64,000 nt of DNA from contig CM050450.1 of assembly GCA_027563935.2 (NCBI GenBank), positions 11,515,957 through 11,579,956 on the forward strand. Direction: 5' to 3'. Under the pieces are notes generated by a model, which saw nothing but the letters and a program-made list of their open reading frames with translations, was not told where the DNA came from and made no database searches. The stretch is from Costus lasius (Eukaryota > Streptophyta > Magnoliopsida > Zingiberales > Costaceae). Numbering within the stretch: position 1 is the first letter of the stretch; the number at the start of each line of letters is the position of its first letter. Below are positions 41,100-49,900 of the stretch, piece by piece. The translations under genes were made by a program, and so were the position numbers.

Positions 41100-44000
41100 G
41101 CTGTGTACCAATAAGTTTGAAAGGGGGCATACAACACATATTGGGCAGTACAAACAACTTCATATATTAATATCAATGACAATGTTTACTTTTCAAACAC
41201 CATCTCAAGTTCCAAATAAGAATTAGACTGATGAACCAATTTCTACGTTTCTCTTTTCTATATAGAGGATTCCATTTGTGAATGGCTTGCCCACTATGAC
41301 AAGTTTAACCATCAAAGTCATTTGTTCTCTAGTATATAGGATTTTGTCACAAAACCATCACTAATATTTTTTAAAAAAAACATGGCTAGCCGTTACAATG
41401 CATCTAAAGTTATCTATCACGAGTAGATTTTCTAGTATAATTTTTTTACCAATGGAAACCAAGTGTGTCTATTAAGTCATTCATATGAAAGAATTACAAG
41501 ATAAAAGCATAGGAACCAAAAGGAAAAAAGGATAAAGTATAGTTTTACCTAAATCCAAGGAACCCACAATTAGTAACCCAATCCTCATGATGTCAAATCT
41601 CCTCTGAAATGCAAAATCTGGCCATTTGTTTGAAATGCAACAAGTCTTCCCATACCAAATACTAGGTCTATAAGATGGCAGGTTTTGTAATGACCTTGCC
41701 CGAGGATCCAAAGCTCTCTTCAGAGGTCAATTTAGTGGCTTTTGATTTTACAAGATCATGAGCTGTCCTTTTGATGTGAAATTGCATTAAAAAAAAGAAT
41801 ATGCTACTTTGATCCAGCACTTCATAAGTTCTATTACAAAAGTTGTAATTTTAGTTCCTAGTCAACCCCGCCTAGACAATCTATGAGTAATTTTGCCAGA
41901 AGGATCCATATCAAAATTTTGATTTTCAGTGAAAATTTTATTTTCCAATCCATGAGACTGACCAATCTGCATGCGAGTTTGTAAGTTGCTTTAGCATTGT
42001 AAATCTTGCTACTATCATGCACCCAAGACATTTCATCATCCACATTGTTAATTGCTCATGGTTGACCTCCTTCAAGAAGGCATGCAAGAAGATTAATGGT
42101 ACAATATAAAGGAATGATATTTCCCAAGCTTGACCATGTGTCATCACTTGTATGTTGACTTTACACTATGTTTACTTGGATGGATGGATTATGTAAAGGA
42201 AAGGAAAAAAAGAAAGGAACGGAAAAATAGATAGATAGAATATGCTATAAGTTTTCCTTCGTTGTGTTTACTTTGAAGGAAAGATAGTATGAAAGATTGA
42301 TATATACACCCTCAATTTTTATTTTTTCACTAATATTACATAAATGCTATTAATATCATAGAATTATTTAATATTATTTCATACTATTAAATACCATAAA
42401 AATTACTAAATATTATTTAATACTATTAAAAACTATAAAATTACTAAATATTATTTAATCCTATTAAAAACTATATAAATTACTAAATAGGAAGAGGTTT
42501 TAGGGTAACGCTGTCAACGACGCGATTTGTTTTTTGGTCCGATTTGAGCAGATTGTCAAACGGTAGAAAATGATGAAGTTTTCCATCGTCTTTTCCTTTC
42601 ATCATTTTCCATCTATCCAAGTAAACGAGAAAGTTACTTTTCCATCCGTCCCTCCCAGTTTTTCGTCCAAGTAAACATGGCCTTAGGGATGGCAGAAAAA
42701 CTCATATTCAACCTACCCTGATTTTGATTTTGATTTTGATTTGATAGGGAAAATACGAGTTGAATGGGTCTCGGGTTGGATTCGAGTAAACCTGACTATT
42801 ATAAGTCAGGTCGGGGTCTGGTGTGGGAGTTTAGGTATCCTCCCTAAACCCACCTCGATCATATATAATTATTAAATTATCCATATTTATTTAAAAAAAC
42901 TCTAACCCCTCCTTTTCCCTCTCCCTCCCCTCCCCTTTTCATCCCCTCTCCTCATTCACACTGCTCCCCTCATTGCTCTCACACTGCTCTCCGCTCACCC
43001 TCGTGCTGCTCGCCGGCTTTGTGGGGTTTGGTTTCCCCATAAGGACCCAATCCTTGTCAGGGTTGAGTGTAGGATAGAATTTTTGAAACTCGATAAGATT
43101 AAGGGTTGAGTGTAGGATAGAATTTTTCAAACTCGACAAGATTAAGTATAAGATATGGGTATTGGGGTCAGGGTCGGGTTTGGCACTACCTGCCCCTGCC
43201 TCGACATGTTGCCATCCCTAGTTGGCTTTCCTATGCATAGCAATATTGTAATGGTCTTGACAACTACTTTTGAGTTACATGTCGTTAGTTAGAGGCATTT
43301 CATAGAAGCACCATTTACAATGTGATATTGTAGACCAAGGCCAAGGACCATTTGGTTGAGACCCTAGTGGCTACTGAATACTAACACCAATTTGTTGTAA
43401 AACAAGGTTTTAAAATAGGTTTGTACCACCCATATCGGGCAGTACATACCGAGCTTGGCCTTATAGTAAGTAGTATACAATATAGGGGTCAGAATTGATA
43501 TATATGTATGTAATATAAGTTGGATGGTACCGAATGGTACCATGTGTTAGTACATCATATTTGACTAGTAGTCTAGTATACCAAAACAGATTGAAATTGA
43601 AAACATTGGTTTGAAGTAGTTTGCTTGAACAATTTTCATCCAGACAAATCATCTAAATGAGTGACCTCGCACCACTACTTTCTAGCCTTGTATAAACATG
43701 TGCCTTTAAGTTTATAACTCCTAAATTTTCAATTTGTTTTGAGGATAGGTTATATTTCCAAGTAATCATAATGTTTTAATCTTTGTAGTTATTTGTTCTG
43801 CACCTTTACTTTCTCTTTTGTTAATCACTTTGATGGTCCAAGAAAGAAGATGAAAAATGGGATAGTGGCAAGGCACTTATTGGCTAGGATGAGATGGCCC
43901 CCTCTAAAAGACATTCTAGCTTTCCATGTGGCCAAGCATTTGTCAATCTCCATGATCATGGGGTACTAGCCTACCTAGTGAAAGGAAATGTTTCTCAATA

Positions 44001-45251
44001 GAAGACCTAGGTATTTAAGGGGAAAAGAGACTATACATTTCATAAGAATATTTGCAACCACGTTTTCCCTTGTGGTCACTTGCATTATAGTAGTTTTGCT
44101 AAATTTAAATAAAGCCCGTCAGACACCTCAAAGTAGAGCAAGAGAAGATTGAGGTTAACATTCATGTCGCAGTATGAGTTCATCAGCAAACTCAATATTG
44201 CAGAAATTTGTGATTTTCCTTATCCCCGTGACCCTCTTGATAGCAGCATTCTTGCAGCATGTTTGAAGAATTGGATAGATAGAGGATCCCATGCCTGAGT
44301 CCCTTACAGCGTTTACCGCAATGCCTTAATGTCTAATTTAATAAGGCAATTGACTCTGTGGTTTGGTTCATAATGACTTAATTTATTTAGCTTAGCTGAG
44401 TAGGCATCATTGTTGGAGCCATGTGATATGCTAGCCAACGGCTTCAATTTACTCACCAGACCACCACAACTTCCCAGGATGGAGCCCCTACGGATTATTG
44501 GTATTTTTATTGCAGAGTTTGGGGATAAAAAAATGAAAAAGAATCTCATGAAAGCCCCTTTTGCAGGAGGCCTTATTAAGAGGTCATCTCATTCAATCAT
44601 TCTAAGTATGAAATGAACTAAGCCCTTGAACTTAGACTACGTTTAACTATCACTCCATAGGAATATTTTCATATCATAAACTACAAAGCTTAGATCATTC
44701 CATACTTGAAATGATGGGATGGGTGATGCCTTCGTAAGGTCCAATGTGAAGGTGCCCTTCAAAGAATTCTTTTCTAAATAAATGTGCCTTCTTCCTAACA
44801 ACTAGGCAAGATGAAGCACAATGCTCCCTACCATCTCGGTAAAAAAGAAGACTCCGCCTCTCTATCTAGTAACATGATGTCCTATTTAAGGCAGTTGAAT
44901 CAATTAGTGCCCGAGCTTCTTGAGTTCGTACTGCACAGAGACGGCTTGCCGAGACACCATATTCGCATCAGTTATGTGAACTAAAGACTTTTTTTTTACT
45001 AAGAAAGAAAGCGTGCAGAAGAATGAAGAATGTTACGTCTCAATCTGGCCCTAGCAATCTAGCAGCGTCGAATCAAAGCACCGATCTTGATATAAAAGGC
45101 AAAAAATCGAAGAAAACAACGAGAAAGGGGGGCAAACATTGGAGTGCAGGGGGAGGCAAGGAGGGAGAGACAATCGAAAGGTCACCTCGGAGCGAGTTGG
45201 AAATGAATCTGGAGGCAACCCTAAAATCTTTCTCGCCTCGTCGCCCCGCAT
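29175..45251 (-). CDS. Small DnaJ (J-domain) protein with C-terminal membrane segment
   Basis: A 134-residue J-domain protein assembled from six small exons (gene order): 45186-45251, 39739-39831, 38129-38159, 29517-29543, 29310-29442, 29175-29229. All have GT-AG introns, and the phases join without a stop. The N-terminus MRGDEARKILGLPPDSFPTR leads into IKAAYRRKVFKTHPDLFPEH, which contains the HPD motif needed to stimulate Hsp70 ATPase. It then runs through FKLIAEAYSSLGAG. The rest is a basic linker (VRVVRTGVPAAGYGKGNRAL), one hydrophobic segment (about residues 90-110, ITIPFLLLIAGTVSFAGF) and the tail CASHNPFLP. Plants have a family of such short J proteins; the client is unknown. The 405-nt coding sequence is spread over 16 kb because intron 1 (5.35 kb) and intron 3 (8.6 kb) are filled with transposons. 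Confidence 0.88.
29701..31041 (+). repeat. 5' LTR of the gypsy element
   Basis: Begins TGTTAGG and ends GCGTGACA, matching the end of the 3' LTR. It shares long blocks with 35076-36346, for example ccacgcgacgcgttcatcca, gttaaaatttttatt and cgaacatggacgggtt. The first about 89 bp, including 10 bp of flank, are tandemly duplicated, so the start may be 29701 or 29790. Relative to the 3' LTR it lacks roughly 160 bp near 30160 and has extra blocks near 30740 and 30920-31000. Open frames on both strands here (up to 143 codons) are not genes. Confidence 0.85.
31042..31055 (+). other. Primer-binding site (initiator tRNA-Met type)
   Basis: The sequence tggtatcagagg starts at 31044, two bases after the 5' LTR end. 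It matches the 3' end complement of plant initiator methionine tRNA (TGGTATCAGAGC) in 11 of 12 bases. Confidence 0.85.
31300..31690 (+). repeat. 48-50-bp degenerate minisatellite with palindromic core
   Basis: The core TGTCGTGCGATGACA, or close variants, recurs at 31319, 31368, 31416, 31466, 31513, 31562, 31612 and about 31660, a spacing of 47-50 bp. The core is itself near-palindromic (TGTCG...CGACA). It is usually followed by a TATCCCGA / TGTCCCGGA block. It lies between the primer-binding site and the pol remnant of the gypsy element. Confidence 0.8.
32128..34990 (+). pseudogene. Gypsy pol remnant: reverse transcriptase, integrase, chromodomain-like end
   Basis: Translated pieces in several frames keep the order expected of Ty3/gypsy pol. 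HKIELVKGSTSPSKALYRIS and QDGSLRFLVDYRTLNKI (about 32,230-32,450) are the start of the reverse transcriptase. A zinc-binding/integrase leader follows near 33,590-33,700 (LLRELHYKPWARHLGQKG). ANHPQTDG, stop, TERVNALVEDF (about 34,090-34,150) belongs to the integrase core. RRTEFLIRWNESLMKEVT (about 34,765-34,825) resembles a chromodomain. Stops and frameshifts occur throughout, so no functional protein can be made. The RT YxDD box falls in a damaged stretch. Confidence 0.8.
35061..35075 (+). other. Polypurine tract
   Basis: The purine-rich sequence aagtgggggagaa lies immediately before the TG that opens the 3' LTR at 35076, as expected for the plus-strand primer of an LTR element. Confidence 0.75.
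35076..36346 (+). repeat. 3' LTR of the gypsy element
   Basis: Starts TGTTGTGCCCC and ends GGGCGTGACA, then AGAAG target duplication. It is about 1.27 kb. It is collinear with the 5' LTR apart from several indels of about 100-160 bp. Divergence is considerable, consistent with an old insertion. Open frames inside are fortuitous. Confidence 0.85.
36347..38128. other. Remainder of J-protein intron 3
   Basis: The host intron sequence resumes right after the gypsy element. It holds a 174-bp-spaced direct repeat (see 36937-37195). The stretch 37,260-37,980 has a different texture that might be an old insertion, but no domain or terminal repeat is recognisable. Confidence 0.5.
36937..37195. repeat. 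Direct repeat, ~85-bp units 174 bp apart
   Basis: The block attgaggaga...ggtttttatggg...catctttggttgagag...gtagttggtgaaatg at 36937-37023 recurs in diverged form at 37111-37190. The intervening 88 bp are not repeated. The origin is unknown. Confidence 0.65.
38160..39738. other. J-protein intron 2
   Basis: Intron of 1,579 bp, AT-rich, with a 21-bp local duplication of aaagtttaatttccaacac near 39241/39262. No other feature is seen. Confidence 0.65.
40060..40940. repeat. Nested composite: dispersed repeat copy B split by a GGGTCGGGT-rich element
   Basis: The outer parts (40060-40200 and 40635-40940) belong to the GGTACC-palindrome family. The right end, catactgcctagtatggaac, matches in reverse the left end of the copy at 61165. 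The TCTTCCTCTTCTTCTCC-type tract matches the AGAAGAGG tract there. The inner part (about 40205-40634) is rich in gggtcggg / cccgaccc and ends TGCCATCCCTA, the same terminus as the element at 42684-43220. It is therefore an insertion. Overlapping frames of 138-140 codons here are compositional, not genes. Confidence 0.55.
41068..41100. repeat. (TG)n(TA)n microsatellite
   Basis: A tgtgtgtg tract runs into about 13 TA dinucleotides, inside J-protein intron 1. Confidence 0.9.
42164..42682. mobile_element. Tourist-like (PIF/Harbinger) MITE, TTA target duplication
   Basis: Left end CACTATGTTTACTTGG and right end CCAAGTAAACATGGCC form terminal inverted repeats with mismatches confined to the outermost four bases. 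TTA flanks both sides (42161-42163 and 42683-42685), the usual 3-bp target of Tourist-like elements. Subterminal gaaaggaaaa and ttttcctttc blocks are also inverted. No coding capacity. Confidence 0.7.
42684..43220. mobile_element. Non-autonomous hAT-like element, TAGGGATGGCA termini
   Basis: Starts TAGGGATGGCA and ends TGCCATCCCTA, giving an 11-bp perfect terminal inverted repeat typical of some plant hAT families. The 8-bp flanks catggcct and gttggctt agree in only 5 of 8 positions, so the target duplication is decayed or absent. The interior contains gattttgattttgatttt and gggtcggg/ggtcggggtc motifs and a local direct duplication near 43,030-43,145. It abuts the Tourist-like MITE so closely that its first bases overlap that element's TTA. 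Confidence 0.65.
43404..43610 (+). repeat. Dispersed GGTACC-type repeat, copy C
   Basis: Starts caaggttttaaaat, followed by gtaccacccatatcgggcag and repeated ggtacc-like motifs (ggtaccgaatggtacc). The boundary caaggttttgaat/caaggttttaaaat is shared with the copy at 51664. The right end is unclear. Confidence 0.5.
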
Positions 45252-46917
45252 CTTGCCTTTTCCGGTGAAACTTTACTAATAACATTCAATTGATTGAATG
45301 ATCAATGCCCAATAAGTAGTCGACTTATGTGGAGCAACCAGAGATCTCCTGAGACTCCAGTGAAGCCTTGCTATAATTAGAATCCTGTGTTGATTCCTGT
45401 AAGTTCAAGGCAGCTCTGAATTATCTTCTATATTACAAATTGAAACTAATAAAACAGAAAATAAAATGCAATTAAATAAATAAAAAGAGTAAAAAAAATG
45501 AACTCGTTAAAGCTTGTATTTACACTCATAATACAATTGGTGTTCCCTCATGTGAAACATGATTATCGAGAAGGTAATTGATTGTCTTTTTCACAATAAT
45601 AAATAAAAAATATATTTGATTTATTTGATTAACAAAAATAAAGAACTCAAGAGATTTATTTGATTAACAAGACTCAATAATTAAAATTAAGATATGTTTC
45701 ATTTCGTTGTTAATAACTTTATAATTATGCTAAATTGTATTTTACTATAACATGCTGTAGTGTAAAAATTTATAAGATATTCGGTAAATAATTTTTTAAT
45801 TACTATCAAATTTTAAAATAATAAATAAATAAATTATTTAAAATAATTATATATCTATATTCTATTTTTTATTATTAAAATTTTATATTATTTAAAAAAT
45901 AAATTAAAATTATACAAATTACTTTTTTAAAAAAACACAAGCAGTATCAAAATATAGTTTTTTTACTTTTTTTTCTTATGCTTTTTATTATCAAACATAA
46001 TTATAGTTTTTTTTACTATTTTTTTCTTATGCTTTTTATTATCAAACATATATTTTTGATAACTTTCTATTTAAAAATTGCTTAAAAGTAACTTCAAAGC
46101 GGGACCAAATAGGCCTTTAATCTTAAATGATTTAAATTGTCACATGTTAAGACGTAATAACTCATAATAGTTATACATTAATTCGCAATAACATTTTGCC
46201 CACGGACATATGAAATTAAATTAAAAAAGTTTTAAAAAAATTTCACTAGGCAATTTTAGATAGTATGATAAAATTCTTTGAGCGAAGTGAACTCCTATAG
46301 GAATTGCCAATCTATATGTATATTTCTTAGATTGATTGCATTGAGTTTGAGTATCCAATATGTACGTTTCTTCGAATTATTGCATTGAGTTTGAGATGGA
46401 TCTTTGAATTTGAAAGTGACAACCAATAGAGCATTCAGAATTATATATATATTTTTTATTTATTTAACAAATGAAATTTTATAATGAATGATGAGACCTA
46501 CATCAAATATCTAATTGACTAGAAGCAACACAAATCTTAAAGCTTGACCTTGACCCTACATTTTATAATGAAAGATGAGACCTGCATCAAATTTTAAAGC
46601 AAAACAAGGTTCTTATCTAAAAATATTAGGGCGAATTATATCTCAATCGTTTGTCTATAAAATTACAAATCTTAAAGCTTGACCCTAACAAATGTACGGT
46701 GAGAAATAATCTGTCTAAAATTCCTAGGCAATCACCATGCCTAAGAATTTTTCTGGAAAGCAACACCAAATTCCTATGCACAATACCAGATAAAAGTTCC
46801 CATTTCAGCCAATCAAATCCCTCGACGTGGTAAACTTATTGAGTTTTACAAGAAATCATTTACACATAATTGCATGGGCAACTTCAATCAACTGATAATT
46901 TACAGTTAAAAAATTGT
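45252..46917. promoter_or_regulatory. Spacer between the J-protein start and the CRSH stop
   Basis: Both genes are on the minus strand, so this holds the J-protein promoter and the CRSH 3' UTR. Bases 45,450-46,080 are very AT-rich. They include a 51-bp tandem duplication (cttatgctttttattatcaa at 45975 and 46026). Another local duplication lies at 46,475-46,690 (caaatcttaaagcttgacc at 46531 and 46666). No gene is recognised. Confidence 0.5.
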
Positions 46918-49900
46918 TTAGTTCACTGATAGCTTATCTCCTAACTCCTTGCGGTAAACTTGAATTAAGCCAGTATTGTCGCTAATTTGAAGCTTCTCTC
47001 CCAGCATGTTTCTGTACTGGCCATCTCTTTCCTCAAGGCTCTTCACAAATTCAACCTATAAATGCAGATGGCCTTTAAGTTCATCAAGATGCAGAAGCAT
47101 AATTGCATCAGTCATATTACTACAAGACACAAGTATCATATTCCTGTCGAATGAAAGTCTTCATTGTTGTGTGCTTTACTGTAATCAAGGACAGCATGTG
47201 TACTTTGCACAATGCGTTTATGATATTTGTACTGTAAAGTGATTAATACTGCTTTTCATTCAGATAATTTTTTTTGTTTCTTGCTATTTTAGATGGAAAT
47301 GTAGGAAGAATGAACTCTGTTGAGAATAGTAATGGCCAGATCATTCATGTAGCATAGGATCTCCATAACAAACGAAGAATAGTGACCCAAAATAGTACAA
47401 GAAACTTACCTGTTTTTGAAACAAGTCAAATTCTTCTGAGCTTAAAGAACCATCGCAATTTGAATCAAGAAGTTGCATAAGTTCGAGTGCATCTTTACTT
47501 CCTGCTCCAAGCTCTTCCATTACTTCAGTAAGTTCCTCAATACTGATTCTCCCATCACCATTTTTATCAAGAAGGCGAAAGATGCGACTTTTGTGGTCAA
47601 TATCACACCCCCCTCCATGACTTGCAGACGGGAGATCTCTAAGACGCAGGGCTGCAAGTTCTGCTGCAGCCATCATAATTGCCTTTAGACGTTTTGCCTG
47701 AGCATGAAAGATAGCTATGATTATCCACACAGAAAAACCAAAAGAACCTTATTGGTGAACAAAACAGAAAGAGAATGCAGAAAAAAAAATGGTGACTAAA
47801 AAGGAGGAACGGTTTAAAATGATCCCGCTTATGCTTACGCTGCAGATGAAGATGGTAGATATATCCAAAGCAAAAAAAGACAACATTTGCAAACAGCTGT
47901 TGCTAAAAGAAACATGCTTCAGGCTTCTCGATGACTCTCAAGCTATTTCAGTGGCTCGCTGTGTTATCACAAATTTAGTGAAACTTTATTCAATCAAAAT
48001 TTCCCTTCCTCAAATTTAGTCTTGCAACTCATCTAGCAGTTAGGATGAACTTTGATTTTCAGTGACATTTTTTCACAAATATGTGAGCAGTGTAACAAGA
48101 AAAAACAATTGAAAAGGTAAATTTGTTGGTTAGGAGACTAAAATCAGCATAAGACTAAAACTTTTACATAATTTATTTTTTTTTAATGCAGATGTTTTAT
48201 TCCACTGGAACAGCAAAATGCTATAACCTACATCTGATTAAGACAGTTTCATTGTTTGCAGCTTCCAGCTGCGATTCTTTCCTCAACTTACATGCTTTTC
48301 ATACAAGAACAGTTATTATCGTATTTCTGGAGCATGAGTATCCAAGTGGTTCTACTTTTCTGAACATTTTATATTGTCATTGATATTGGAGTATCACAGA
48401 TTTAATTCTCCAGTAAGAAAATATATGCAGCGTATACCTCAGCCACCAAGACGGAATTCAACCTCTTTTGCACAAAGAAAAAAATAATCAAGATGTTAGT
48501 TTACCACCTAAACAACTTGATATGTTGAATGATCAACCAATCCAACAAAGCTCAGAGAAGAAAGAAATATTAATACCATGAGAATTGCACATGATTTATA
48601 ACAAATGGGATATCTACAAATTGCTCAAAAATAAAGAGCAAAGGAGCTTCAATTTTAAACTTACATAGCACCAACATATCTCAAGATCTAATTTAACTCA
48701 AACACTTTCATCTCCCATATTGCAATCAACTGCACATGACTCATGATCCTTGTCACAACTGTGACAGTGTTGATCGTTCTTTGAACGATTACAAAGGAAA
48801 TAAAATTGTATTGAAAAGATAATAAAGCTACAATGTACAAAACATGAGCAAGTAATGTACAGATATACATAGGATATGCACAAGCCTTGTGTCAATACCT
48901 TATACCCCTAACATATTCTCTAATCCAAACCTGATTCCTTAATGTTCATCTTTTTCTACATCATTCAGAGTGCATTTATAGACTCTACAACTATATTTGA
49001 AATAAGAAATCCTTCCTACTTCACTAGATACTTTATCACTACAATATATCTTTCAAGTCAATTTATAAACTCTTGAAGTATCACATAGCTTCACGAGTGT
49101 TCTTGCTTAGGTAGCAATACGATCCACTATTGATTCATGCAGTAGTATAACACTTTTGAGGTGCTCTTCATCAAAGTACCACAAAAGTACTCTGAAATAG
49201 ACTGGGTAATCTATTTTTGTCATCATGTCCTTGCAGTTTTGTATATGTTAAGCGGTCACCACATTGCTTGTTTCACTTTTTCCTCAAGCCACTAGGTCCG
49301 CTAATTGCTCTAATACCAAATAGTACTTTAATATCCACCCTCTCGTGCAAAGTTAGTATAAACACACTCCTGAGCGACTTGATATGTCCAACAATTAATT
49401 AGAAACACTAAACTATATTAGTTGTGTAATGTGATTATAGTAAGAATTGTATACGATTCAGAATAACTAGGATTGCCAGAATTGGCCCAAAAGTAAAGAA
49501 CATGGAAGGTTCATGGATAGTATAAAACAAAGCAAGGATTTGATTTAACCATTACAGCTCAGGTAATAGTTCAAGGATTCATATAACTGAGGCAGTTCTA
49601 GCCTTCTAGGGGATTCTAAGGTGGTGATACTGCTTGTTTCAGCATGTTGCCAACCAACATCATTCAACTCACAAGTTTTTCCCCCAGATAATGCGGATCG
49701 ATCATTGAATAAGTACTAGAGCATTGAACTATCCTGAAATGAAATAAAGCTACAGTATATATAAATGTTCTAAGAAAAGCTTTCCCTATATTAGATCAAG
49801 GACTTGGCAAGGACATGTTCAAGCATCACACAATTTTTGCATACATATGCAAAGAATTTCAACAAGAATTATACTTTTAAGTCCTTAAAGAGATATGTCT

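Larger units (their letters stand above)
41480..44560 (-). mobile_element. Decayed LINE (L1-clade) remnant, interrupted by MITEs
   Basis: Minus-strand pieces follow LINE ORF2 order. CLIKLDIKALR (near 44,320-44,350) corresponds to the RT 'KIDIKKAFDS' block. GTQAWDPLSIQFFKHA follows, then IEFADELILRHECNLNL (about 44,160-44,210, the ADD box mutated to ADE). VSFPLKYLGLLLRN lies near 43,990-44,030. A zinc-knuckle type zf-RVT end, WVHDSSKIYNAKATYKLA ... KIKFSLKIKILIWILLA, lies at 41,858-42,040. Stops and shifts are frequent. Two MITEs (42164-43220) and a dispersed repeat (43404-43610) sit between the RT and zf-RVT parts. Confidence 0.75.
39832..45185. other. J-protein intron 1 (5.35 kb), transposon-filled
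   Basis: Lies between the first coding exon (22 codons) and the HPD exon. It contains the nested repeat at 40060-40940, a (TA)n tract, the LINE remnant with two MITEs inserted, and repeat copy C. The splice sites on both sides remain good. Confidence 0.8.

Noticed and set aside
41858..42147. Separate protein-coding gene on the minus strand
   Set aside because: The sequence matches the zf-RVT end of LINE ORF2 and is broken; it belongs to the LINE remnant in the J-protein intron.
48438..48465. Possible extra CRSH exon on the minus strand (AG..GT bounded)
   Set aside because: The exon ending TDPNE joins directly to the one starting AKRLKAIMMAAAE, as in known CRSH proteins; adding the block would insert non-conserved residues.
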